Counted from the stretch's first letter, positions 25,853 through 34,645 are shown. The stretch: DNA of 64,000 nucleotides from Photobacterium rosenbergii (GCF_003026455.1 NZ_PYMB01000013.1:1-64000), one strand, 5' to 3'. Notes: generated from the sequence alone by a model not told the origin. Program-made: numbers and translations.

Positions 25853-26893
25853 TTAGCGAACAGGTGGCGCATACATAATGCCGCCATCATTCCATAGAGC
25901 ATTGAGTCCACGTGCAATTTTCAATGGTGAGCCCGTACCGACGGTGCGTTCAAAGCTGTCACCATAGTTACCTACTTGTTTGAGTACTTGATAAGACCAG
26001 TCATCGGCTAAACCCAGGCCCTGCCCTTTAGGTCCCTCAACACCCAACAAGCGCAATACGTTAGGATCAGTAGACTTTTTCATACTGTCGATATTCGCCT
26101 GATCGATACCGTATTCCTCGGCATTGACCATTACATTCAATGTCCACTTAGCGATATTGAACCACTGGTCATCACCTTGGGCGACCACGGGCCCCAGAGG
26201 CTCTTTTGAAATGACTTCAGGTAACACAACCGCAGAAGATGGATCGGCTAATTTGATACGGAGCGCATAAAGCTGGGATTGATCGGAAGTCAGCACATCG
26301 CAGCGCCCCGCTTCAAACCCTTTCACTGTCTGGTCTGAGGTATCGAAAACCACTGGCTTGAATTTCATCCCATTAACACGGAAGTAATCCGCCAAGTTCA
26401 GCTCAGTGGTGGTACCAGACTGGATACATACCGAAGCACCATCTAATTCTTTGGCTGAGGTAATGCCCAGTTCTTTACTAACCATAAAGCCCTGGCCGTC
26501 ATAATAGTTAACCCCAACAAAGTTGATACCTAGGGCGCTATCACGCTGCATCGTCCATGTCGTATTCCGTGAGAGGATATCTATTTCACCTGACTGCAGT
26601 GCTGTAAAGCGCTCTTTGGCAGTAAGCGGCACGAACTGAACTTTGCTTGCATCTTTCAAAACCGCAGCAGCAACTGCCCGGCAGTATTCCACATCAATCC
26701 CTTCCCAGTTTCCTTTGGCATCGGTACTAGAAAAACCAGGTAGACCTGTACTCACACCGCACTTTAGAACACCGACTTCTGTCACCTTCTTCAAAGTTGC
26801 TCCACTTGAAGCCTGCGCGGCCGTTGCTGCGCCCGACATCATCAACGCTGAAGCTAATAATGAAATTGAAATACCATTAACGACTTTCTTCAT
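25853..26893 (-). CDS. aapJ: General L-amino acid ABC transporter, periplasmic binding protein
   Basis: 346 residues from the ATG at 26893 (AGGA 8 nt upstream; ATG at 26902 is an alternative). Signal peptide to about residue 26 (GAATAA-QA). Solute-binding family 3: GVLKCGVSTGLPGFSSTDAKGNWEGIDVEYCRAVAAAVL near the start and RNTTWTMQRDSALGINFVGVNYYDGQGFMV near 120-150. It has two Cys in the typical AapJ places. Captures a broad set of L-amino acids. A sigma54 promoter at 26952-26968 precedes it. Confidence 0.93.
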   Translation of the reverse strand: MKKVVNGISISLLASALMMSGAATAAQASSGATLKKVTEVGVLKCGVSTGLPGFSSTDAKGNWEGIDVEYCRAVAAAVLKDASKVQFVPLTAKERFTALQSGEIDILSRNTTWTMQRDSALGINFVGVNYYDGQGFMVSKELGITSAKELDGASVCIQSGTTTELNLADYFRVNGMKFKPVVFDTSDQTVKGFEAGRCDVLTSDQSQLYALRIKLADPSSAVVLPEVISKEPLGPVVAQGDDQWFNIAKWTLNVMVNAEEYGIDQANIDSMKKSTDPNVLRLLGVEGPKGQGLGLADDWSYQVLKQVGNYGDSFERTVGTGSPLKIARGLNALWNDGGIMYAPPVR

Positions 26894-26951
26894 ATTGGAC
26901 ATCCTGTCTACCATTAGAGATAACCTTTTGATTAATGTTGCAGTCTCAAAA

Positions 26952-26968
26952 TTGCAACAGGCGTGCCA
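26952..26968 (-). promoter_or_regulatory. Sigma54 (-24/-12) promoter of aapJQMP
   Basis: On the minus strand TGGCACGCCTGTTGCAA matches the RpoN consensus TGGCACG-N4-TTGCA at every conserved base (GG at -24, GC at -12). Transcription would start near 26942, about 50 nt before the aapJ ATG. Confidence 0.85.
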
Positions 26969-27102
26969 ATATACCCACAAAGAATTACACAGGCTTTGAA
27001 ACAGAAAAATCCACTAAGATAGGTGGCATTGGGGAAATATATAACTAATTGATAATAAAAAGAGGTGTATCTCTTTTATTCTCTCATTCTGTTTTTGGTA
27101 GG

Positions 27103-27119
27103 CGTTCACACATGGTGCA
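27103..27119. promoter_or_regulatory. NtrC-like site 1
   Basis: The right half TGGTGCA (27113-27119) matches the NtrC consensus TGCACYNNNNTGGTGCA perfectly; the left half is weak. About 150 bp upstream of the sigma54 promoter, the usual enhancer distance. TGCATAATTGCA (27117-27128) overlaps it. Confidence 0.45.
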
Positions 27120-27158
27120 TAATTGCATCAAAAGGGGTCATCAGTTTGGCGAGGGGTA

Positions 27159-27175
27159 TGCACCTTAAAAAGGCA
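27159..27175. promoter_or_regulatory. NtrC-like site 2
   Basis: Left half TGCACC (27159-27164) is perfect, right half keeps GCA only. With site 1 it would form a pair of enhancer half-sites 56 bp apart. Confidence 0.4.
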
Positions 27176-27396
27176 GATAGGCTTATTGTACTCAACAATA
27201 AGTACACTTTATTCCAACGTGTAAAGCTATCAAACAAATATAAGTAGGCGTTTAGACATCTATGAGGAATAAGGATATGTCAGTCAATCAAGTGCTAAAA
27301 CTAAATACAAAAGAATAATTGAGCGACGAAAACGATTGCGTGGAATGTAGATAGAAAATTAAGGGTAATAGGTATTTGGTAAGGTAGGGGGAGTAT

Positions 27397-27444
27397 ATGC
27401 CAGAAACACTGGATCACTTGTGCCTCTGGCTGTACTGCTTTTAA
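27397..27444 (+). CDS. 15-codon micro-ORF with strong ribosome site
   Basis: GTAGGGGGAGTAT precedes ATG; the frame encodes MPETLDHLCLWLYCF, a hydrophobic, Cys- and aromatic-rich end. No known leader peptide recognised. It stands alone in the roughly 1.2-kb stretch between aapJ and the SRPBCC gene. Could be chance. Confidence 0.3.
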   Translation: MPETLDHLCLWLYCF

Positions 27445-27489
27445 CCTACTTTTAAATCAAGCAATTAGCGCGAATGCGCTGCAACGACA

Positions 27490-27564
27490 TTACTTAGATT
27501 TAGTTTTCAGGTTATTTGTTTGTGTCTGATGGTAAAACCACTGACGACGGTTACGATTTGACAT
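27490..27564 (-). CDS. 24-codon basic micro-ORF with strong ribosome site
   Basis: AGAGGTGTATT precedes ATG; product MSNRNRRQWFYHQTQTNNLK plus TKSK, eight Arg/Lys in 24 residues. The frame is open upstream: an in-frame ATG at 27633 would give a 47-residue basic protein, and a TTG at 27681 a 63-residue one, but the 27564 start has the best ribosome site. A weak hairpin (AGCGC/GCGCT, 27467-27480) follows. Function unknown. Confidence 0.35.
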   Translation of the reverse strand: MSNRNRRQWFYHQTQTNNLKTKSK

Positions 27565-27720
27565 AATACACCTCTCATTTTTCCTAAACGAGTAAGGTTG
27601 ATATTTCTCTTTAATAATACCGTTCTTACTCATCCTATACCGCTTTACTTTATACTGAACCCTGTGACATCCATATGACAATTCAGTAAAAGAAAAACGT
27701 CAATCCTCATTGTTATCCAA

Positions 27721-27734
27721 TAGGTAATTACCTA
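27721..27734. repeat. 14-bp perfect palindrome
   Basis: TAGGTAATTACCTA, operator-like, in the AT-rich 26.9-28.2 kb stretch. A second palindrome TGGAAATTTCCA lies at 27851-27862. No adjacent regulator gene. The rest of 27735-28182 contains only tiny frames (for example a 7-codon ORF at 27850 with an AAGGAG site) and I see no supportable gene. Confidence 0.35.
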
Positions 27735-28182
27735 ACACAAAAGTAAAAGCATGTCTTATGCCAACTTTAGAATAACCGAGGATTTAAAGAACTGTGATGT
27801 AGCTAGAGGAGAATGACTTGACCTTAATTAACGGTTTAAGGAGCCCTGTATGGAAATTTCCACCTCTGAATAACAATCAACAGATTCCAATATAAGAGGC
27901 TACTAAGTCTTTTGCAATACTCTTTGGCATTTTTTTTGTGATAGACATCATCTATTTCCGACCTCAGATACATAATTTCAAAATAAAGTAGCGCAGGTTG
28001 CTGTTTTGACTCATTTAAATTCCAAGTTAACAGTAAAGCACCTCTACAGAAAATTTATCATTAACAAGAAAAATGTATCGTTATCAATGACAGAATAGAA
28101 CTTGCAACACCACAAAAACCTCATATTGACAACTTCGCAACAAGCAATAGACTGGCATAATAGTCCTCGTGGAGATGGTACT

Positions 28183-28626
28183 ATGGGTATGTACACTATT
28201 ACTTTAGAGAAAACCGCGAAAGTTCCGAAGAAAGTGCTATTCGAGCTCCTCACCGACCACGGTAACCTGGGCCGTTTCTTTAACGGTCAGTACAACTTGA
28301 TTAAAGAAGGTAAACCTGAGAGTAACGGTATTGGTGCTATTCGAGAAGTGTCTAACGGCTTATTTACCGTTCAAGAGCAGGTGATTGACTACAAACAAAA
28401 TGAGCACCTGCACTATAAGATTATCCAAGGGGCTGCAGTAGAAGAGCATGGTGGATGGATAAAGTTTAACAGCCTAAATGCACACGATAGCATGATCCAC
28501 TACCGAATTATGTTTACCCCAAAAGTGAAAGGTACAGGTTGGATAATGAAGTACCTTATTGAAAAACAAATAAAAAGAGCGTTGGACAATTTAGCAGACT
28601 ATGGTGAGGATCACTGGCAACCTTGA
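28183..28626 (+). CDS. SRPBCC (START-like) superfamily protein
   Basis: 147 residues from the ATG at 28183, with GGAG 8 nt upstream; the longer frame from 28102 is not supported. Pattern of the SRPBCC/polyketide-cyclase fold: MYTITLEKTAKVPKKVLFELLTDHGNLGRFF at the start, then GAIREVSNGLFTVQEQVIDYKQNEHLHYKII, and a C-terminal long helix KYLIEKQIKRALDNLADYGE. These proteins bind hydrophobic ligands in a central cavity; the ligand here is unknown. Cytosolic, single gene. Confidence 0.75.
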   Translation: MGMYTITLEKTAKVPKKVLFELLTDHGNLGRFFNGQYNLIKEGKPESNGIGAIREVSNGLFTVQEQVIDYKQNEHLHYKIIQGAAVEEHGGWIKFNSLNAHDSMIHYRIMFTPKVKGTGWIMKYLIEKQIKRALDNLADYGEDHWQP

Positions 28627-28771
28627 AACAGCTTTTCCTCCAAATAACTGAATTATCATACGAATGTTCTAATTGTTTAATATTTATCCTCTAATTTGAT
28701 CTGGTCGCTGTTCAAGACGGTCCAATAGGGCTTTACTAGTACCATAAAAGTGCCCAATTAAGAGGATAGCT

Positions 28772-29320
28772 ATGCCACATCAACCATTATTAACGACTCA
28801 CCGATTGCTCTTGCGCCCACTTCAGCTTTCTGACGCCAAGCGAGTTCAAGCCCTTGCCGGTGATGAACAAATTGCAAATGGAACACTGAATATCCCCCAC
28901 CCTTATACCGATGGTGTTGCGGGTCAGTGGATAGGTAAGCACCTTGCTGGTTGGCACAAAGGACAATCGGCAATCTACGCAATTACCTTGAAGTCATCCC
29001 AACAGTTGATAGGTTGTATCGGCCTACACAACATCCAAGACAACAAAGCGCAACTAGGATATTGGATTGGTGTGCCCTACTGGGGCCAGGGATTCTGTAC
29101 AGAGGCGGCTGAGAGAATTGTTGAGTTCGGCTTCAAGCGCCTTAAGCTGGATATTATCTATGGACAGCATTTCAGCCGTGAAACAAATCCAGGTAAAGTG
29201 ATGCAGAAAATTGGTATGAAACATATCATGACCAAGAATGATGCAGTAAGGGTAAACATGCTTACCGAAAACATGGAGTACTACGAAATGAAGTGCCCAG
29301 AAGCACTTCCCGTTAGCTAG
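28772..29320 (+). CDS. GNAT acetyltransferase (RimJ/RimL type)
   Basis: 182 residues. Starts with TTHRLLLRPLQLSDAKRVQALAGDEQIA, the RimJ/RimL entry, and has the acetyl-CoA loop YWIGVPYWGQGFCTEAAERIVEFGF near 108-132. Probably acetylates an N-terminus or small amine; substrate unknown. AAGAGGATAGCT ribosome site upstream. It is convergent with another GNAT gene at 29343. Confidence 0.82.
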   Translation: MPHQPLLTTHRLLLRPLQLSDAKRVQALAGDEQIANGTLNIPHPYTDGVAGQWIGKHLAGWHKGQSAIYAITLKSSQQLIGCIGLHNIQDNKAQLGYWIGVPYWGQGFCTEAAERIVEFGFKRLKLDIIYGQHFSRETNPGKVMQKIGMKHIMTKNDAVRVNMLTENMEYYEMKCPEALPVS

Positions 29321-29342
29321 TTACTGACAGATTACCCATCTG

Positions 29343-29834
29343 TTATTCCTTAAGCCTTGCCATTTGGTACACATCCACATATTCGCCATTGCGCAAGGCA
29401 TAGTTACGTGAAGTCCCCTCAATAACAAAGCCCAGCTTTTCATAGAGCGCAATGGCAGCGATGTTATCTGTATACACGGTCAATTCAATGCGAGTGACAC
29501 CAATCCAGTTCTCTGCCAAGTCAACCAGCTCTGTTAGCAGCGCCGTTCCGATCCCTTTTCCTTGATAGTCATCGTGAACTGCCATCCCAAAACCCGCCAC
29601 ATGTCTTCGACGAGGGTTTTGTTCAACAGCGAAACCAGCCTGCCCAACCACTTTACCGTCAAGCTCAGCAAGCAAGCTGTAAACATTAGAAGGTAGGCTT
29701 TCGATACGCTGTTTCCATAGCTCCAGTGATGGGTGAGGCAGCTGCAATGTTCCGCTGTAAGCATTGCGCCCAGCATAAATTTCTCGAATAGCTGGGATAT
29801 CTTCTTTCTCGACATGCCTGATAATGATCGACAT
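29343..29834 (-). CDS. GNAT acetyltransferase
   Basis: 163 residues. The acetyl-CoA motif is GFGMAVHDDYQGKGIGTALLTELVDLAENW near 80-110 and motif B is NIAAIALYEKLGFVIEGT near 125-142. Resembles YhhY-type amino-acid or amine N-acetyltransferases (NPRRRHVAGFGMAVH). AGGAGG ribosome site upstream. Substrate not assignable. Confidence 0.85.
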   Translation of the reverse strand: MSIIIRHVEKEDIPAIREIYAGRNAYSGTLQLPHPSLELWKQRIESLPSNVYSLLAELDGKVVGQAGFAVEQNPRRRHVAGFGMAVHDDYQGKGIGTALLTELVDLAENWIGVTRIELTVYTDNIAAIALYEKLGFVIEGTSRNYALRNGEYVDVYQMARLKE

Positions 29835-29994
29835 TGGCTTCCTCCTTGTGTTTTAAACCCAACCTTTAAAACAACATATAAACCGATTAAAAACAATTAT
29901 TTATTGGAGCAAATCATCACCTACCCCGGAACATCCCTTTATAAAATCCGCTAAAAATAAGTTTATTTTATAATTGAATTATTTCGCTGATCCA

Positions 29995-30020
29995 TTCCTT
30001 ATCTGCGTCAGTATAAGGAA
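29995..30020. repeat. Hairpin-forming inverted repeat
   Basis: TTCCTTAT and ATAAGGAA arms around a 10-nt loop, with no T-run. It is the only distinct structure in the 560-bp AT-rich gap 29835-30393, which contains no supportable ORF and should hold the promoters of both flanking genes. Confidence 0.35.
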
Positions 30021-30393
30021 ATTGTGTAGTGTGATGGAATTGCGGTAAATAATCGATTTTGTTTGTTTTTTCTTTACATGTCATAGCCATAGATTAAAAC
30101 AACATAAAATTTGTGCCTTTAACTGCAATCCAATAGCTATACTGAAAATGAGGCAAATGGGCTCGTTCACTTAAGCGATACAAACTAAGTTTTGCGAACA
30201 GTTCCGTTTAATGCTCAAAGGAAAAAAAGTTTTACTGTTAACGCACTGAATTTTAAGTGAATACAAAAAAACAATAAAATTGATGAAAGATACGATTTAT
30301 AGGCGGGTCTTATAGGTTGAACGTGAACTTAGTCACAAACATAAGTACACAAACAACAATATGGCCGAAGCCATAGATAACGAGGTGAAGATT

Positions 30394-30702
30394 ATGTCTA
30401 GCTTGAAAGTACTAACTGCAACCGCTGTGCTCGTAATGTCTTCTTCAGCCTTTGCTGATATCCGTGTGGCAGACACCCACAACGGTGCATGGGTAACCGT
30501 AACTGAAAATGGTCAGCCAGCTGCTAACGCTACCGTTTCTGTTGCCAACGTACCTCAACAACGTCAAAGCTACAAAACTGACGCAAACGGTCGAGTTTTC
30601 ATTCCATTGACACTAGAAAACTCTCGCTCAATCAAATACAAAGCAACTACTGAGGGTGGTAAACAATCATCACGCTTCGCTTTCCACTCTACTAACAAAT
30701 AG
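30394..30702 (+). CDS. Small secreted protein with carboxypeptidase-regulatory-like fold
   Basis: 102 residues from the ATG at 30394 (GAGGTGAAG upstream). Signal peptide MSSLKVLTATAVLVMSSSAFA. The mature 80 residues contain ENGQPAANATVSVANVP and YKTDANGRVFIPL, the pattern of a Ca-binding/Ig-like carboxypeptidase regulatory domain (variable strand, then TDxNGxxxI). It has no Cys. Periplasmic or extracellular; function unknown. Own terminator. Confidence 0.65.
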   Translation: MSSLKVLTATAVLVMSSSAFADIRVADTHNGAWVTVTENGQPAANATVSVANVPQQRQSYKTDANGRVFIPLTLENSRSIKYKATTEGGKQSSRFAFHSTNK

Positions 30703-30722
30703 TTGATGAACGCCTGACATGC

Positions 30723-30746
30723 AAAAGCCCTCTTCGGAGGGCTTTT
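30723..30746. terminator. Bidirectional terminator with UUCG loop
   Basis: AAAAGCCCTC-TTCG-GAGGGCTTTT, perfect 10-bp stem with a stable tetraloop, between convergent genes. Confidence 0.9.
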
Positions 30747-30784
30747 ACTTTTGTGACCTACCGCCCAAAAATTCATACTCCCTC

Positions 30785-31342
30785 CTAGCGGGCCCGGTCT
30801 TCTTTCCAATTGAGATCTCTTGCCAATACAAAAGCTAGCCCTAAAACTTGGAGGAACAGTGCTAGGTTTCTAAGCCGCGAAATGGCTTTCATTTTCTCGG
30901 CGTTGTCATCAATGAAGACTTGGTTTTCCAAATACAGGTCGTTAATTTTTTCTCGCTGGCTAGCTTGTACCCCATCTAAAGCTTCCATGAGTTCTGGCAC
31001 TTTCTCAATATTGAGATCTAACGGGGTATCCGGTAGCCAATAACCAATATCGTGTTGTATTTGCGCTGCGATCTCTTCAGGTAGAGCTGACTGCATCATC
31101 TCGGCTGCGTTAAGTATCACCAGTGTGTGCTCTCGCTTTCGCTCTACGGTCTCAACTTGCTGCCAAATTAGCTGAATCAGCTTTTCATTGCTTTGTTGGC
31201 GCTGATTGATGTCATTAGACTGTCGGGTTAAGTCATCGATATAGAAGTTAGTAATCAAGGCCGAAACGATATTGAGTAACAAACCTACTGCTACCAAAGT
31301 CCAAGTCGGTACCTGCCATTTTATTGAAGAAATCTGTCCCAT
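30785..31342 (-). CDS. Inner-membrane protein with periplasmic/cytosolic coiled coil
   Basis: 185 residues: a membrane helix at about 13-33 (TWTLVAVGLLLNIVSALITNF), a Gln/Glu-rich helical region 36-80 (NQRQQSNEKLIQLIWQQVETVERK) likely to be a coiled coil, and a second helix at about 158-174 (LALFLQVLGLAFVLA) before the end DLNWKEDRAR. No known domain recognised. The topology suggests both ends on the same side with the helical middle on the other. Single gene. Confidence 0.6.
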   Translation of the reverse strand: MGQISSIKWQVPTWTLVAVGLLLNIVSALITNFYIDDLTRQSNDINQRQQSNEKLIQLIWQQVETVERKREHTLVILNAAEMMQSALPEEIAAQIQHDIGYWLPDTPLDLNIEKVPELMEALDGVQASQREKINDLYLENQVFIDDNAEKMKAISRLRNLALFLQVLGLAFVLARDLNWKEDRAR

Positions 31343-31547
31343 TTATTCTTCCATTTTCTCAGCATAGAAATGTGACCCTTAATAATTATGGCAAACTTTT
31401 TTGCACTTTTATGTCGTTAAAATAAAACCACTATTTCTCAATAAGACAATAAATTACATAGTTTTATTTTAATTTGATGACTGATACTCCCTTTGTCTAT
31501 CTTTAAGTTTCAGGTTGTCGAAAATAACTGAAAAGGAAAGCGATTCA

Positions 31548-33674
31548 ATGGATAAGGTTCCAACATTTGCGACTCGTACCATTGCACTTACTGGCGATGA
31601 TATCGAACACAAACGCCATGAACTCAAACTCGCTTTTAATCACACTTGGGAGCTTTATGAATCCCTTTTTAGTGTGGTTAATAATGACAATGCTTATTTT
31701 GTCAAAGCCGAACCCCTACGCCACCCCTTAATTTTTTACTTCGGCCATACAGCCACCTTCTACATCAACAAGCTTAAGTTGGGAAAATACATCGACCAGC
31801 GCATCAACCCTCACTTTGAATCCATGTTTGCTATCGGGGTTGATGAAATGTCTTGGGATGATCTCGATGAAACCCATTATCAATGGCCATCTGTTGCCGA
31901 GGTTCAACAATACCGAAATGATGTGAAGGATTTGGTCAATAAAGTCATTGATGAACTCCCACTCACCCTCCCAATAAATGACAACGACCCAGCCTGGGTC
32001 ATTCTGATGGGGATTGAACACGAAAGAATCCATCTTGAAACATCTTCAGTCATCATTCGCCAATTGCCTCTTGGTGATGTAACTCCATCACCATTATGGC
32101 CTTCATGCCCAGACATGCATACTGCCCCGGAAAATCGACTGCTAAGTGTCTCTGGAGGGCATGTAACACTCGGTAAAACTGAAGAAGAAAACACCTATGG
32201 TTGGGACAACGAATATGGCAGCCAATCGTATCAAGTCGCTGGCTTCAAAGCGTCAAAGTATCTAGTTTCAAACCAAGAGTACCTTGCTTTTGTCAAAGCG
32301 GATGGTTATCGCCATCTACGCTATTGGGATGATGAAGGCAAAGCATGGCTCGCTTATACCCAAGCAACGATGCCCCGGTTCTGGCGAAAAAAAGACGGAC
32401 AATGGTTTCAGCGTAACCTCACCGCTGAAACGCCTTTACCCCTTAATTGGCCTGTCGAGGTTAACCAGTTAGAGGCAAAAGCATTTTGTAATTGGAAAGC
32501 GGAACAGGAGCAACTCTCTATCCGGTTGCTTACAGAAGCTGAATGGTATTTGCTCAGGCAGAATATCGACTCTGACTCACCACAATGGGATGAAGCCCCC
32601 GGCAATATTGAGCTTGGCTATTATGCCTCATCCTGCCCGGTCGACCGGTTTGAGCATGAAGGCTTCTGTGACATCATCGGCAACGTTTGGCAATGGACTG
32701 AAACCAGTATTGATGGCTTTCAAGGGTTTAGGGTTCATCCACTCTATGATGACTTCTCAACCCCTACATTTGATGGCAAGCACAACCTGATAAAAGGCGG
32801 GTCTTGGATCTCAACCGGCAATGAATCTATTAAGGCCTCGCGCTATGCCTTCCGGCGCCATTTCTATCAACATGCAGGGTTTAGGTATGTTGAATCCCAT
32901 CAAGCCCCTGAAACTATGGCTAGCTTAAATGTCTACGAGACCGATGAGCTCATTTCTCAATACTTAGAATTCCACTATGGCAACGAGTATTTTTCTGTCC
33001 CCAACTTCTGTACCCATGGTGTAAAAGCCTGTTTGCAAGAAATTCAATTAACCCATCACCACCGTGCCTTGGATATTGGCTGCTCAGTCGGGCGGGCTTC
33101 TTTCGAACTAGCCAAAGTATTTGATCATGTCGATGGTATCGACTTTTCTGCACGCTTCATTCAACAAGCCTATTCGCTTACTGAACAGGGAGAAAAGCGT
33201 TACACCATCAGGACAGAAGGTGATTTGGTCGAGTTTAAGTGTGTGACCTTGGCTGAGTTGGGTTATCAGCACCTCACTGGCAAAATCAATTTTGTCCAAG
33301 GGGATGCCTGCAACCTAAAACCTCAATTTAGCCACTATGACTTAATATATGCATCAAACCTGATTGATCGCCTCGGCAACCCCAAGCAGTTTCTAAATAG
33401 CATCCACCAGCGGCTCAATCCTGGCGGATACCTTGTTATCGCTTCACCCTACACCTGGCTGGAGGAATACACCAATAAAGAAAACTGGCTTGGAGGGATT
33501 AAAGTCAACGGTGAAAACTTCACAACCTTAGACGGGCTGACCGAGACCCTTATTTCCCACTTTGAGCTCATCGCCGTAAAAGAAATCCCATTCGTGATCA
33601 GGGAAACCAAGCGCAAGTTCCAGCATTCGGTTTCTGAAATGACGATTTGGCGAAAACGAGACAGTAACCATTAA
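31548..33674 (+). CDS. ovoA: 5-histidylcysteine sulfoxide synthase / mercaptohistidine methyltransferase
   Basis: Makes the thiol antioxidant ovothiol: an iron oxygenase joins Cys and His, and after a lyase step the C-terminal domain N-methylates the imidazole. 708 residues from the ATG at 31548 (AAGGAAAG upstream). The N-terminal DinB-like part gives H67 (YFGHT) and H158/H162 (EHERIHLETS), the three-His iron site; the middle is a formylglycine-generating-like FGE-sulfatase domain (GNVWQWTET, IKGGSW, SRYAFRRHF); from about 480 to the end is a SAM methyltransferase (ALDIGCSVGRASFELA). The lyase OvoB is not nearby, so it must be elsewhere or replaced. Confidence 0.95.
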   Translation: MDKVPTFATRTIALTGDDIEHKRHELKLAFNHTWELYESLFSVVNNDNAYFVKAEPLRHPLIFYFGHTATFYINKLKLGKYIDQRINPHFESMFAIGVDEMSWDDLDETHYQWPSVAEVQQYRNDVKDLVNKVIDELPLTLPINDNDPAWVILMGIEHERIHLETSSVIIRQLPLGDVTPSPLWPSCPDMHTAPENRLLSVSGGHVTLGKTEEENTYGWDNEYGSQSYQVAGFKASKYLVSNQEYLAFVKADGYRHLRYWDDEGKAWLAYTQATMPRFWRKKDGQWFQRNLTAETPLPLNWPVEVNQLEAKAFCNWKAEQEQLSIRLLTEAEWYLLRQNIDSDSPQWDEAPGNIELGYYASSCPVDRFEHEGFCDIIGNVWQWTETSIDGFQGFRVHPLYDDFSTPTFDGKHNLIKGGSWISTGNESIKASRYAFRRHFYQHAGFRYVESHQAPETMASLNVYETDELISQYLEFHYGNEYFSVPNFCTHGVKACLQEIQLTHHHRALDIGCSVGRASFELAKVFDHVDGIDFSARFIQQAYSLTEQGEKRYTIRTEGDLVEFKCVTLAELGYQHLTGKINFVQGDACNLKPQFSHYDLIYASNLIDRLGNPKQFLNSIHQRLNPGGYLVIASPYTWLEEYTNKENWLGGIKVNGENFTTLDGLTETLISHFELIAVKEIPFVIRETKRKFQHSVSEMTIWRKRDSNH

Positions 33675-33684
33675 TCTAGTCTCT

Positions 33685-33711
33685 TGTCCCGGTACCTCTT
33701 GAGGTACTGGG
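33685..33711 (+). terminator. Hairpin after ovoA
   Basis: CCCGGTACCT and AGGTACTGGG pair (one G-T) over 10 bp, 11 bp after the ovoA stop. No T-run follows, so it may only stabilise the mRNA end. Confidence 0.4.
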
Positions 33712-33771
33712 GCAATAACACGTTAATATACGGTCAACTTACTGATCAGCAACTTGCAGTCACTTGGGTAT

Positions 33772-34122
33772 ATGCTATGTTGTGCGCTTCAAATACTCAT
33801 CATAGTAATATCAGCAGTGAAAACCCCTTGCGTAGCAAAATGTAAAAACAATGAAGGTATCTGTAGTGGATGCCACCGAACAATGTCTGAACTAACGGCG
33901 TGGCGTACCATGAGTGATTCTGAACAAGAACAAAAAATCCAACAGATCCAAGGACAACACTCCACACACACTTGCAGCCAATGTGGTCAACCGGCGTATT
34001 GTGAGATCAGTGCAGGCAAAGAGACTTGTTGGTGTTTTGAATTAACCAAACGTGATACCTCCGGTATTCCGTCTGGTACCTGTCTATGCCGCCATTGCCT
34101 AGAGAAGCTTCCTCTGCTATAA
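33772..34122 (+). CDS. DUF1289 and cysteine-rich CWC double-domain protein
   Basis: 116 residues from the ATG at 33772; a GTG at 33817 would give a shorter form starting just before the first domain. DUF1289 covers KTPCVAKCKNNEGICSGCHRTMSELTAW with four spaced Cys (a likely metal or Fe-S site), followed by a Gln-rich linker and a second domain CSQCGQPAYC...CWCF...CLCRHC matching the cysteine-rich CWC family. Eleven or so Cys in total suggest two metal centres. The order DUF1289-CWC in one chain looks unusual to me. Function unknown. Start uncertain. Confidence 0.65.
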   Translation: MLCCALQILIIVISAVKTPCVAKCKNNEGICSGCHRTMSELTAWRTMSDSEQEQKIQQIQGQHSTHTCSQCGQPAYCEISAGKETCWCFELTKRDTSGIPSGTCLCRHCLEKLPLL

Positions 34123-34210
34123 AACCCACATAAAAACAACACCATAAACACAAGCTTGTTTTTATTGAACAGTGTATTATAATTCACCCTATCTAAAACG
34201 GCGCACTAAG

Positions 34211-34540
34211 ATGACTGCAGTAAGAGTACTCCTTCTGGTTTCTGTTTTGTTCCCATTGCGAGTAACAGCGAGCAATGCATTGCCAGACAACGAGCAAATA
34301 TGCTTGAAGAAAATGGAAACCTTACTCAGCCAACAGCAAATTCTGTTTAGTGATAGTCAGTCAACACCTGAAACTCGCCGCATGGCAGAAAGGGCTATAG
34401 ATGCCAGTCGCGAAGCGTTCGCAGATCATGGCAGTTATTGTGATGCCCAGCGGGCATTGCAAAAGTTTGATCAGGATAAACAAAGTGGCTTCCACTACAA
34501 GCAAGGGGAAGTTAACTTTTTTGGCCGTGGTCACTATTGA
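34211..34540 (+). CDS. Small secreted protein, unknown
   Basis: 109 residues from the ATG at 34211; signal peptide MTAVRVLLLVSVLFPLRVTAS. The mature protein is helical with two Cys (QICLKKMETLLSQQQ and SYCDAQRALQKF), probably disulphide linked, and ends GEVNFFGRGHY. I know no function. Periplasmic. The GTG at 34172 is an alternative start that would bury the signal peptide. Confidence 0.55.
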   Translation: MTAVRVLLLVSVLFPLRVTASNALPDNEQICLKKMETLLSQQQILFSDSQSTPETRRMAERAIDASREAFADHGSYCDAQRALQKFDQDKQSGFHYKQGEVNFFGRGHY

Positions 34541-34645
34541 TGTTTCTAGATAACTGGTTGGTAGTGCTACTATTATTCAAAACAACTATTGATCAGGCTA
34601 TCGTTGACTTAAGCCCTTACACGGCAAACCTCTGAGGTAATGTAT

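Noticed and set aside
27065..27247. 60-codon ORF on plus upstream of aapJ
   Set aside because: GTG start without a convincing ribosome site, unremarkable composition, and it runs across the sigma54/NtrC regulatory region.
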